Below are positions 43,528 through 52,350 of a stretch of 64,000 bases of DNA, piece after piece. The stretch lies in assembly GCA_049568075.1 (NCBI GenBank), contig CP144911.1. One strand, given 5' to 3'. Numbering within the stretch: position 1 is the stretch's first letter; each line of letters begins with the position of its first letter. Position numbers and translations under genes: made by a program. The DNA is from Gottfriedia sp049568075. Lineage in GTDB: Bacteria; Bacillota; Bacilli; Bacillales; Bacillaceae_G. The notes under the pieces were generated by a model, which saw only the letters and a list, made by a program, of their open reading frames with translations, made no database searches and was not told where the DNA came from.

Positions 43528-44702
43528 ATAAATTGAAAATTCTGGATTTCACACGCCTTTTACCGGGTCCCTATGCAACTATGATCCTAGCGGATTTAGG
43601 TGCAGAAGTATTACGAATCGAATCTCCATATCATCCCGACTTATTACAAACTTCACCTCCATTTGATGGAGACCAATCTGCCGCACATCAAACGATTAAT
43701 CGTTCTAAGAAATCTATTACCCTTGATTTAAAAAGCGAAGAAGGTACTGAAATAATCTATAAGTTAGTGAAGGAATACGATATTGTCATTGAGCAATTTC
43801 GACCAGGAGTGTTGGAAAAGCTTGGCTTAAGCTATGAGCAATTAAAGAAAATAAATTCGAAACTAATTTACTGTTCAATTACAGGTTATGGTCAAACAGG
43901 TCCGTATCGAAATCGAGCAGGGCATGATAATAACTATCTTTCATTAACTGGTGTTTTGAGTTATTCAACAAGAAAGAATGAGCGTCCAGTTCCGATGGGA
44001 TTCCAAGTTGCAGACCAAGTTGGTGGATCGTTACATGCGATTATTGGCATTTTAGCGGCTGTCATTCATCGGGAGCAAACTGGTGAAGGACAATGGGTTG
44101 ATATTAGCATGACAGATTGTACTTTTGCGTTGCAATCTTTACTGGGTTCTGGTTGGTTAACTCAAAAAATTAATCCAAAGCCTGAGGAACATCTTTTAAA
44201 TGGAGGCGTGTTTTATGACTATTACGAAACAGCAGATGGGCGATTCTTTTCAGTTGGCAGTCTCGAACCTACTTTTCGAAAACAGCTTTGTGAGGCATTA
44301 GAAATCATGCCATTTCTTCCTTATTCTTTTAGTGAGGAGAAGGATGAGATCGATTTATTTAAAAATGAAGTAAAGCGTGCATTTAGTCAGAAAACGTTTA
44401 ATGAGCTAAAAGTAATTTTTAGTAAATTTGATGCCTGTGTTGAGCCAGTTTTAACTTTGGAAGAAGCATGTGCGCATCCGCAAGTAAAAGAAAGGGGGCT
44501 TTTAGTAAACGTCCAAAGGAATGACGGTACAAATCAATTGCAAATTGGTTCACCTTTTAAATCATCTGTGTTTAAACCTACTTATCAACATGTTGGATTA
44601 AAACCTGGGACGAATACAAAAGAGGTTTTATTAAATTTAGGATATGATGATCAAACAATTAATCAATTCATTGAAAAGGGAGTTATTAGGTCAGTTGATT
44701 AA
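43521..44702 (+). CDS. CaiB/BaiF-family CoA transferase, alpha-methylacyl-CoA racemase-like
   Basis: A 393-aa family III CoA protein. The start LKILDFTRLLPGPYATMILADLGAEV is typical. GHDNNYLSLTG with His135 and VADQVGG with Asp165 keep the 30-residue spacing of the catalytic His126/Asp156 pair of the mycobacterial methylacyl-CoA racemase. True transferases use an Asp where His-Asp occurs in racemases, so racemization is the better guess. It is followed 30 nt later by a broken acyl-CoA ligase with its own GGGGGTAAG site, suggesting a former fatty or branched acyl-CoA operon. Confidence 0.85.
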   Translation: MLNKLKILDFTRLLPGPYATMILADLGAEVLRIESPYHPDLLQTSPPFDGDQSAAHQTINRSKKSITLDLKSEEGTEIIYKLVKEYDIVIEQFRPGVLEKLGLSYEQLKKINSKLIYCSITGYGQTGPYRNRAGHDNNYLSLTGVLSYSTRKNERPVPMGFQVADQVGGSLHAIIGILAAVIHREQTGEGQWVDISMTDCTFALQSLLGSGWLTQKINPKPEEHLLNGGVFYDYYETADGRFFSVGSLEPTFRKQLCEALEIMPFLPYSFSEEKDEIDLFKNEVKRAFSQKTFNELKVIFSKFDACVEPVLTLEEACAHPQVKERGLLVNVQRNDGTNQLQIGSPFKSSVFKPTYQHVGLKPGTNTKEVLLNLGYDDQTINQFIEKGVIRSVD

Positions 44703-44732
44703 ATCTAAATTATTTAATACGGGGGTAAGCAA

Positions 44733-46031
44733 ATGAGTTTTGGAAATGTATTATCGTTAAACGCACAAAGGCACCCAGATAAATTAGCGTTAGTCTATCA
44801 AGACCGTACATACACATAACTAGAAAAAGTCGTTTTAGATGCTTCAAAGTCCTCATCGAAAGTAAGAAATATAATTACTGCTCCTCTAGCTTCATCGCCG
44901 AATTGTTTAAGCTTCTTTGATGTGTTGTCATCTATTGATGAAGAACTCCAAGTAGAGATTTCAGGGGACGATGATTTTCATTTACTATATACCTCGGGTA
45001 CGACTGGACAACCTAAGGGTGCGCTTTTTGACTATAAACGAATTGAAAAGCTCATAAATGGATTGAGTGCAGTAATGGGGCAAAGCTGTCAGGATCGGCT
45101 TTTACATGTTGCTCCATTATTCCATTGTGCTCAGCTAGTAATCTTTCTATTGCCAGGTTTATATTTAGGAATGACAAATATTATTCACCGAGATTTTAAT
45201 CCGGTAAATGTTTTAAAGGATATAGAAAAATATAACATTACTTTATTTTTTGGTGTTCCTACAATGTATAACTATTTACAACAAGTTCCAAATGCTGATC
45301 AATATGATCTATCTTCAATAAAAAGATGTGCATACGGTGCAGCTCCTATGCCTCCTGAAATCTTAATGAAAAGTATGAAATTATTTAATACAAATCAATT
45401 TTTCAGCTTATGTGGATTAACAGAAGGGGGACCTACAGGGGTATATCTTTCTCCAGAAGATCATGAGCACCATTTAGGAAAAACAGGAAAAACACCTTTA
45501 CTCTATACAGTTATTAAAGTAGTCAATAAACAAGATGAAGAAGTTTTACTAGGTGAAGTTGGTGAATTAATCTTAAAATTTGAAACGATCATGAAGGAAT
45601 ATTATAAAAAGCCGAAAGAGACAGCAGATACGATAAAAGATGGTTGGTTATATACAGGAGATTTAGCCGTAGTAGATGAGGAAGGATATATCACGTTAGT
45701 TGATCGTAGTAAGGATATGTTAATTTCTGGTGGGGAAAATATTTACTCAGTTGAAATTGAAAATGTTTTATATGAGCATCATTCTATTTTGGAAGCGGCA
45801 GTTATTGGTACGCCTGATGCTAAATGGGGAGAGGTTGTAACAGCAATTGTCGTATTAAAACCAGGGCATCGTCTATCTTTTGAGGAGATTGGATCTTTTT
45901 GCCGCGAAAGAATGGCGGGGTATAAGATTCCTAGAGTTGTTGAATTTATTGAGCAGCTTCCTCGAAATGCATCTGGGAAAGTACAGAAGTTTATATTAAG
46001 AGAAATGTATTGTAGTGCTAATTCAAAATAG
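44733..46031 (+). pseudogene. Disrupted AMP-dependent acyl-CoA synthetase/ligase
   Basis: ATG at 44733 begins MSFGNVLSLNAQRHPDK, a normal ligase N-terminus, but codon 29 is TAA (44817-44819) where the family has Tyr in TYTYxEL. After a further 40 or so codons the frame joins the ATP-binding loop (YTSGTTGQPKGA) directly. About 100 residues of the N-terminal domain are therefore missing. The rest is well kept: GLTEGGPTG, YTGDLAVVDEEGYITLVDRSKDMLI and the C-terminal NASGKVQK lysine loop. A shortened product from 44922 (369 aa) could still be made but would lack most of the acyl pocket. Confidence 0.85.
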
Positions 46032-46036
46032 AATTC

Positions 46037-46079
46037 AAAAAGAGCCCAAACATTAGAATTGATAGTTTGAGCTTTTTTA
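46037..46079. terminator. Imperfect bidirectional terminator
   Basis: AAAAAGAGCCCAAAC against GTTTGAGCTTTTTT, with a bulge; between the ligase remnant and the convergent TetR gene. Confidence 0.6.
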
Positions 46080-46087
46080 TTTGGTTC

Positions 46088-46699
46088 TTAATAAAGACCA
46101 CTTGTATAAAGTGATGTGATTGTTTTTGCAATTTCTTCAATGGAATAGAGCTGTTCATCTCGAACGATTTCCCATAAGTACATCTCATTTGTAAAAAACC
46201 AAGCACGCGCGACTAGTTCATGATTTAATTCTTTTCTTGCTAATCCAGTTTCTTGTGCATATGAAACATCGAGTGATATGCGCTCAATAAACTTTTCACG
46301 AATTGTTTTCCATTTGTCTGAGATGATTTCAGATACTCCAATAGCTTGTTCAAAAATTTGCATCATGTTTCGCTCATCTTCTGCCATTTTTAGAAAAGAA
46401 GTAGCTTGTTTATAAATAATCGATTCAGCGGATTCTTTCGTTTCTGGAAAAAAGTGAGTTTCGGCAATTTCATAAAATCTTTCCATTACATTTTCCATTA
46501 ACACAATTAAAAGCTCTTCTTTCCCTTTAAAGTGTACATAAGCTGTTCCATAGCCAATATCAGCTTTTTTTATCATTTGTGTTATCGTCGCCTTTTGAAA
46601 TCCTTCTGCAAGAAATACTTCTTTAGCAGCTTCTAGTAGTTTTTGTCTTGTCATTAATGAACGTAATTGACGCTTAGATTCTACTTTGTCATTACTCAT
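46088..46699 (-). CDS. TetR/AcrR-family regulator divergent from kynureninase
   Basis: A 203-aa repressor. HTH ATITQMIKKADIGYGTAYVHFKGKEEL lies around residues 35-61. ATG at 46699 has GGAGG with 8-nt spacing; the longer frame starts on a TTG that overlaps it. The gene is divergent from kynU-permease, whose promoter carries two TGACA/TGTCA palindromes, and convergent with the CoA operon. Either could be its target. Position favours kynU; TetR proteins next to CoA genes that sense acyl-CoA are also common. Confidence 0.88.
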   Translation of the reverse strand: MSNDKVESKRQLRSLMTRQKLLEAAKEVFLAEGFQKATITQMIKKADIGYGTAYVHFKGKEELLIVLMENVMERFYEIAETHFFPETKESAESIIYKQATSFLKMAEDERNMMQIFEQAIGVSEIISDKWKTIREKFIERISLDVSYAQETGLARKELNHELVARAWFFTNEMYLWEIVRDEQLYSIEEIAKTITSLYTSGLY

Positions 46700-46825
46700 A
46701 CTACGATCCTCCAACATATGTTACTTCTAGCATATAGGTAAATTTATAAAAATGGAAGAAATCCTATGTATGATTAACATAAAAATCAGCTCTTTATAAG
46801 TAAAATTTTTTATTATCAGATTATT

Positions 46826-46868
46826 TGACATGATGTCATTGACATGGTGTCAGTTATTTTGATATGAT
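46826..46868 (+). promoter_or_regulatory. kynU promoter with two tandem palindromes
   Basis: TGACATGATGTCA (46826-46838) and TGACATGGTGTCA (46840-46852) are centred 14 bp apart. The second overlaps the -35 TTGACA (46839-46844); TATGAT lies at 46863-46868 (18-nt spacing). The layout fits a dimeric repressor bound on one face at two sites. Confidence 0.7.
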
Positions 46869-46914
46869 TTTTTCACAATAGATTTAACTAGTAGATTGAT
46901 AGAGGAGGAACAGT

Positions 46915-48201
46915 ATGAATACGAAAGTTACAGAAGCAACATTAGAATACGCCCAAAAAATGGACAGTCTTGATTCACTTAGAAAGTATAGAGATGAGTT
47001 TTACTTAAATCCTGAATCGATCTATATGGATGGTAATTCATTAGGTCTACTTTCTAAAAGAGCTGAACGTACTTTACTAGAATCATTGGAAGATTGGAAG
47101 AACTATGGAATAGATGGGTGGACAAATGGAAATCATCCTTGGTTTTTCATGGCTGAAAAATTAGGAGAGAAATTAGCTCCTTTAGTTGGTGCTTCACCTG
47201 AGGAAGTAATTGTAACCGGTTCCACGACGGTTAATTTACATCAGTTAGTAGCCACTTTTTTCCAACCGAATGCAAGTAGAAAAAAGATATTAGCTGATGA
47301 GCTTACATTTCCATCAGATATTTATGCCCTTCAAAGTCAACTACGTATTCACGGATTAGATCCTGTGCAAGATCTTATTTGCGTAAAAAGTAAGGATGGA
47401 CGTTATTTAGATGAGGACGACATAATAAATGCAATGACGGCTGAAATTGCTTTGATTATTTTACCGACAGTTTTATACCGTAGTGGTCAAATTTTAGATA
47501 TGAAGCGCTTAACTGAAGAGGCTCATAAACGAGGAATTTTAATCGGTTTTGATGGTTGCCATTCAGTTGGATCAATACCACATTCTTTTAGTGAGTGGGA
47601 TGTTGATTTTGCTTATTGGTGCAATTATAAGCACTTAAATGGTGGACCAGGTGGTGTAGGTGGTTTATTTGTTAATCGCAAACATTTTGGTGCATTGCCA
47701 GGACTTACAGGTTGGTTTGGTTCTAGAAAAGATAAACAATTTGATATGGAACACACACTAACTCCTGCTGAAACTGCTGGAGCATATCAAATTGGTACTC
47801 CACATGTATTAAGCTGTGCACCATTAATCGGATCTTTGGAGATTTTTACAGAAGCCGGCATTGATGCGATTCGAGAAAAATCACTTCGAATAAATCAATT
47901 TTTAATGGATTGTATTGAACAAGAATTACCAGACATGGGATTTTTCATTGGTTCTCCTAGAGAGGATGCACGACGAGGAGGACATGTAAGTCTAGAGCAT
48001 GAAGAAGCAGCACGTATTTGTAAGTCATTGAAAGAAAATGGTATTATTCCTGACTTTAGGGCACCAAATATTATACGTCTGGCACCGGTGGCACTATATA
48101 CTTCTTACGAGGAAGTTTGGGAAGTTGTCCAAATACTTAAGAAAATAATGACTGAAAAGCAATATGAAAAATTTAAAAATGAACGCGAAGTTGTGGCGTA
48201 A
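46915..48201 (+). CDS. kynU: Kynureninase
   Basis: A 428-aa PLP enzyme (aminotransferase fold type I) cleaving kynurenine to anthranilate and alanine, or the 3-hydroxy form. The PLP lysine is in CNYKHLNGGPGG (Lys239). DGNSLGLL near residue 40, GFDGCHSVGSIPH (phosphate and pyridine contacts, Asp before the His) and QIGTPHVLSCAPL are family signatures. GAGGAGGAACAG precedes ATG. A permease follows after 38 nt. KynA and KynB are not in the window, so either uptake of kynurenine is used or they lie elsewhere. Confidence 0.95.
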   Translation: MNTKVTEATLEYAQKMDSLDSLRKYRDEFYLNPESIYMDGNSLGLLSKRAERTLLESLEDWKNYGIDGWTNGNHPWFFMAEKLGEKLAPLVGASPEEVIVTGSTTVNLHQLVATFFQPNASRKKILADELTFPSDIYALQSQLRIHGLDPVQDLICVKSKDGRYLDEDDIINAMTAEIALIILPTVLYRSGQILDMKRLTEEAHKRGILIGFDGCHSVGSIPHSFSEWDVDFAYWCNYKHLNGGPGGVGGLFVNRKHFGALPGLTGWFGSRKDKQFDMEHTLTPAETAGAYQIGTPHVLSCAPLIGSLEIFTEAGIDAIREKSLRINQFLMDCIEQELPDMGFFIGSPREDARRGGHVSLEHEEAARICKSLKENGIIPDFRAPNIIRLAPVALYTSYEEVWEVVQILKKIMTEKQYEKFKNEREVVA

Positions 48202-48239
48202 GTTTAGTTGGCTATCTAAGGGGACAAGGGGATGAGATC

Positions 48240-49670
48240 ATGAAGAAATCCACCACTAATTATAAAATTGAAAACGAGCAAGAAAAAGGCTTAAAAAGGG
48301 AATTGAAAACTAGTCAACTAACGATGATAGCAATGGGTTGTGCAATTGGAACGGGGTTATTCCTAGGAAGCGGATTAGCAATAAAAACTGCTGGTCCTAG
48401 CGTACTACTCAGTTATACAGTTGGTGCATTTATCGTGTTACTGCTCATGGGGTGTTTAGCTGAGATGACGGTGGCACATCCTACTAGTGGTTCGTTTGGA
48501 ACAATTGCCGAAAAATATATTCATCCTATGGCGGGATATCTAGTTCGTTATTCATATTGGGTGGCTCAAGTTCTTGCTGTTGGAGTAGAGGTAAGTGCAA
48601 TTGCAGTCTATATGAAATATTGGTTTCCAACTGTACCTGGAATCGTTTGGATCACCTTTTTTGCAGCTGTATTAATCTATATAAATGCTACTAGTGTTAA
48701 TACATTTGCAACATTTGAGTATTGGTTTTCGATGATTAAAGTAAGTGCAATTGTTGGGTTTATCCTACTTGGATCGTATGTCTTGTTTGGTTCATCAAAC
48801 CACGCGAATATTGGTGTAGAGAACTTAACAAATGATGGAGGATTTATGCCATTTGGCTGGTGGGGCATGTGGGTAGCCGTCTTCATATCATTATTTAGTT
48901 TTCTAGGAACTGAAATGATAGCGGTTACAGCAGGTGAAGCAAAAGAGCCTGATATTGCTGTTCCAAAAGCTCTTAAAGCAACAGTTTTTCGTTTATCAAT
49001 TTTTTATGTATTAACAATTGCAATCATGCTCATCATCGTTCCATGGAAATCAGCAGGGGTTGATGAAAGTCCGTTCGTAAAGGTAATGGAAATATTAAAT
49101 ATACCTTTTGCATCAGGCCTTATGAACTTTATTATTTTAACGGCAGCTTTGTCAGCGATGAATAGCCAATTATACGCTTCAACTCGTATGGTTTATTCAC
49201 TTTCAAAAACGAATCATGCGCCAAAAATTTTAGGAAAAGTAGGAAAAAAAGGTGTTCCGGTAAATGCTCTGGCAGTTTCAACCATTGGTATTGTAGTTGC
49301 CGGAATCGTAAATGCAGTACTTCCAGATTCCTCATATGCATTTATGATGGGAATCTCAATGTTTGGTGCGATTTTTACTTGGATGACAATCTTTATTTCC
49401 CATCTGTTTTTTAGAAGGAAATGGGAACAGTCAGGCGGGCGAAAATTACCAGTAAAAATGATTGGTTTCCCTTACTTCACAATACTAGGAGCAATTTTAT
49501 TATTAGGATTAACAATTACTTCTTGGTTTACTGGCTTTAAAATTATGCTACAATTTGGAATACCATGGTTAATTGTATTATCTGTGGCTTACTTATTTAT
49601 AAATAAAAATAAAGGTCAGAAAATTCAACGTAACGATGCAGTTTTTAAGCAGAAAGTAGATAAATTTTAA
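48240..49670 (+). CDS. Amino acid permease in kynU operon (APC/AAT family)
   Basis: A 476-aa 12-helix importer. LKTSQLTMIAMGCAIGTGLFLGSG and SFLGTEMIAVTAGEAKEPDIAVPKAL are the diagnostic AAT-family segments. It is related to the permease at 38.0 kb. Co-transcription with kynureninase points to tryptophan, kynurenine or another aromatic amino acid as substrate; that is inference. GGGGATGAGATC precedes ATG. A terminator follows. Confidence 0.88.
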   Translation: MKKSTTNYKIENEQEKGLKRELKTSQLTMIAMGCAIGTGLFLGSGLAIKTAGPSVLLSYTVGAFIVLLLMGCLAEMTVAHPTSGSFGTIAEKYIHPMAGYLVRYSYWVAQVLAVGVEVSAIAVYMKYWFPTVPGIVWITFFAAVLIYINATSVNTFATFEYWFSMIKVSAIVGFILLGSYVLFGSSNHANIGVENLTNDGGFMPFGWWGMWVAVFISLFSFLGTEMIAVTAGEAKEPDIAVPKALKATVFRLSIFYVLTIAIMLIIVPWKSAGVDESPFVKVMEILNIPFASGLMNFIILTAALSAMNSQLYASTRMVYSLSKTNHAPKILGKVGKKGVPVNALAVSTIGIVVAGIVNAVLPDSSYAFMMGISMFGAIFTWMTIFISHLFFRRKWEQSGGRKLPVKMIGFPYFTILGAILLLGLTITSWFTGFKIMLQFGIPWLIVLSVAYLFINKNKGQKIQRNDAVFKQKVDKF

Positions 49671-49686
49671 GGTCTTTATAGAAATT

Positions 49687-49720
49687 AGGCTTGTCTTTCA
49701 TTTTTAAGACATGCCTTTTC
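49687..49720 (+). terminator. Terminator of the kynU operon
   Basis: AGGCTTGTCTT and AAGACATGCCT (one mismatch), then TTTTC. Confidence 0.65.
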
Positions 49721-49865
49721 TATTTGAAGATTATTTAGTGAAAAGAGAGGAGAAAATAGTTAAGTGCAGAATTTTGTTCATAAGATTCTTTTAAATTAGT
49801 TTTTTAATAACGGTATTTTCTATAAATGAAAATAGTCCGATATTAATATTCTCGAATGGAGTTGA

Positions 49866-50660
49866 ATGATTATTAAAAGTAAAGTAGAACTTGAAAATTT
49901 ATCAATTGCTTATAAGGATCAAGGAAAAGGGAAACCAATCGTTTTAATTCATGGCTTTATGGGAAGTCATGAATATTGGGAAAAAGTAGTTCCAAAGCTA
50001 TCTGAGGATTATCGTGTGATCGCAATTGATTTACCAGGACATGGAGACTCTACAGCTATAAAAGAAGAGCATTCAATTGAAGACTATGCAGATGTTTTGA
50101 AAGATTTACTAGATCAACTAAACATTAAGCAAATAACGTTATTTGGCCACTCGTTAGGAGGCTATATTACACTTGCATTCGCAGAAAGATATTCCAATTA
50201 CTTAAATGGATTTTCATTAATCCACTCAACTGCTTATCCAGATAGTGAGGAAGCAAAAAAAGGTAGAGTAGCAACAAGTGAAAAAGTGAAAATTGAAGGC
50301 GTGAAAAACGTAGTCGATGGGTTAATTCCGAAACTTTTCTCTCCAAAAAATATCCAAACTAATAGTGCAGAAATAGATTTAGCAAAGCAAATAGGGTATA
50401 AAACTACAGTAGATGGCACGGTAAATGCCTTAATAAGCATGAAAAATAGACCCGACCGAAATCATGTACTTAACGATACAAGCTTACCTGTACTTTTACT
50501 GGCGGGTAAAGACGATCAGATTATACCACCTGAAAAGACTTTTTCAGTTGAAAAAGAAAATATTAAAACTGCTACTTTAAATAATGCTGGGCACATGAGT
50601 ATGTATGAGTCACCTGATGAGTTAGTAAATGAGATAAAAGTGTATTTAAGTTCGTTTTAA
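49866..50660 (+). CDS. Alpha/beta hydrolase
   Basis: A 264-aa cytoplasmic serine hydrolase fold. The oxyanion segment LIHGFMGSHEYW, nucleophile GHSLGG (Ser97), acid in LLLAGKDDQIIPPE and His in NAGHMSMYE are all present in the right order, with the DLPGHGDS loop. The cap domain is about residues 120-190. Substrate unknown; this group includes esterases, MenH-like enzymes and lactonases. TGGAGTTGA precedes ATG. Monocistronic. Confidence 0.88.
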   Translation: MIIKSKVELENLSIAYKDQGKGKPIVLIHGFMGSHEYWEKVVPKLSEDYRVIAIDLPGHGDSTAIKEEHSIEDYADVLKDLLDQLNIKQITLFGHSLGGYITLAFAERYSNYLNGFSLIHSTAYPDSEEAKKGRVATSEKVKIEGVKNVVDGLIPKLFSPKNIQTNSAEIDLAKQIGYKTTVDGTVNALISMKNRPDRNHVLNDTSLPVLLLAGKDDQIIPPEKTFSVEKENIKTATLNNAGHMSMYESPDELVNEIKVYLSSF

Positions 50661-50717
50661 GTGGGAAAAGAAAAATGATTAAAAAGACCTTCTTAAAAGT
50701 ACTTTTAAAAAGGACAT

Positions 50718-50755
50718 GAAAAAGATCTTACTCAAAAGATCTTTTTTTTTTTTGC
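50718..50755 (+). terminator. Terminator after the hydrolase gene
   Basis: AAAAAGATCTT and AAGATCTTTTT, followed by a long T run; a smaller CTTTTAAAAG palindrome precedes it. Confidence 0.8.
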
Positions 50756-50876
50756 TCAAACAATTTCTAAATATCATGGTAATTTATTGTGAGATACTGT
50801 TAAGATTAACTATAGATAAATTAGCTATATAAAAAACATAATCCCTATAAAATTAAAGTAATTGGTAGGTGTAATA

Positions 50877-52178
50877 ATGTATCGTATAGGTCTTGTTGGC
50901 CCAGAGTGGTCTTTGGAACGAATATTAAGTTTTTCTAAAGAATATGAACATGAATTGGAATTTTTTCCAATTTCATATGATGAACCTGTTGAAACAAAAG
51001 AAATTATAAAAAAACATGCTAGAGATGTGGATGTCTGGCTTTTTTCTGGGCAATTGCCATACAATATTGCAAAAAAACTCCTACATTCAAAAGAAAAATT
51101 ATTATATATTCCTCATACAGAATCTTCGGTTTATAAAAGTTTGTTAAATATAATGTATAAAACTGGTGGGTTAATTAATCAATTAAGCATCGATATGCCA
51201 ACATATTCTAATTTATTAGAAGATGCTTTAGAGCAATTAAATGAGTCATTTGATCAGTTTTATGTCAAAAAGTTTGAAGAAGAACAGATTAATTTAGAGG
51301 AATTATTACAATTTCATATTGAGTTATGGGATTCTAATAAAACAGAAGGTGCATTGACTAATTTTCCATTTATCTATCAGGAATTAAAAAAGCGCGATAT
51401 ACCAGTCGAATGGATATCTACTAGTAGTGTTGATATTAAGCATACATTAAGGCTCCTAACAGAGAGAGTGAAAGGTCTTTATTTTAAAGACTCTCAAATT
51501 GGAGTAGAGTTGATCGAAATTGAAAATTTTGAGAACATTATACAGAAATCAAAATCACCTTATCATTTACAGCATATCGAACTTCGAATTAAAGATGTAC
51601 TGTTAACATTTTGCGAACAATTAAATGGTTCACTGATTGAAAAGGGGTATGGTAAATATTTGATTTATAGTTCTAGAGGTGCAATTGAACGAGAGATTCA
51701 TATGCTAGAAAATACGCTCGATCAGTTATCGTTAGAATCTGATTCTAAAATTTCTGTAGGGATTGGTTTTGGTGAGACTGTTTATTCTGCAGAGAAAAAT
51801 GCAATTGAATCAATTCAACAGTCAAAAGGGATGCATGAACGAAAAATAATAATTGTACAAGAGAATGGTGAAATCATTGAGTCACTTGGTCGTGAAGAAG
51901 AAGTTACATATGCATACCGAACGAATGACCAAGAATTATTGCAAAAGCTTAAACTAGGAAATATTAGTGTAAAGACATATCATAAAATCGAAAACTTAAT
52001 AAAAAGAATGGCATGGAAGGATTTTACGACAAAGAATCTAGCTGAACAGCTTAAAATGACAGAACGGAATGCTAGACGAATTGTAGCAGATTTATGTGAA
52101 GTCGAATTATTAGAATGTATAGGTGAGGAATCTTTATCTTACCGTGGGAGACCTAGTAAAATATATCGTTTTAAATAA
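50877..52178 (+). CDS. Unusual transcriptional regulator: sensor-like N-domain, degenerate GGDEF/cyclase-like core, C-terminal HTH
   Basis: A 433-aa protein. ATG at 50877 has AGGTG upstream; the TTG at 50862 does not. Residues 1-75 (IGLVGPEWSLERIL, DVDVWLFSGQLPYNIA) resemble a PrpR-N-like ligand domain. Residues about 255-345 (SSRGAIEREI, SKISVGIGFGETVYSAEKNA) look like a nucleotidyl-cyclase or GGDEF fold without GGDEF. Residues about 380-433 form a winged helix (TKNLAEQLKMTERNARRIVADL). It lies 170 nt before the M20-DUF3311-symporter operon on the same strand, and is probably its regulator. Confidence 0.7.
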   Translation: MYRIGLVGPEWSLERILSFSKEYEHELEFFPISYDEPVETKEIIKKHARDVDVWLFSGQLPYNIAKKLLHSKEKLLYIPHTESSVYKSLLNIMYKTGGLINQLSIDMPTYSNLLEDALEQLNESFDQFYVKKFEEEQINLEELLQFHIELWDSNKTEGALTNFPFIYQELKKRDIPVEWISTSSVDIKHTLRLLTERVKGLYFKDSQIGVELIEIENFENIIQKSKSPYHLQHIELRIKDVLLTFCEQLNGSLIEKGYGKYLIYSSRGAIEREIHMLENTLDQLSLESDSKISVGIGFGETVYSAEKNAIESIQQSKGMHERKIIIVQENGEIIESLGREEEVTYAYRTNDQELLQKLKLGNISVKTYHKIENLIKRMAWKDFTTKNLAEQLKMTERNARRIVADLCEVELLECIGEESLSYRGRPSKIYRFK

Positions 52179-52258
52179 GCATTCCAAATTTGGGGTGTTT
52201 ATTTTTTGTGATCATTAAATATTATTAATATTTTGAATTTTTAACAAAAAGATATTGT

Positions 52259-52272
52259 AGAAACCGTTTTCA
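52259..52272. promoter_or_regulatory. CcpA cre-like site before the M20 operon
   Basis: AGAAACCGTTTTCA matches 13 of 14 positions of TGWAANCGNTNWCA, about 80 nt before the start codon. Confidence 0.5.
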
Positions 52273-52350
52273 AGTAATAAAATCGATATATAAGGAAAAA
52301 GACCGTAAATATTCCTTAAATAGATTTGAATTAATCTCGGAGGTGTAGTG

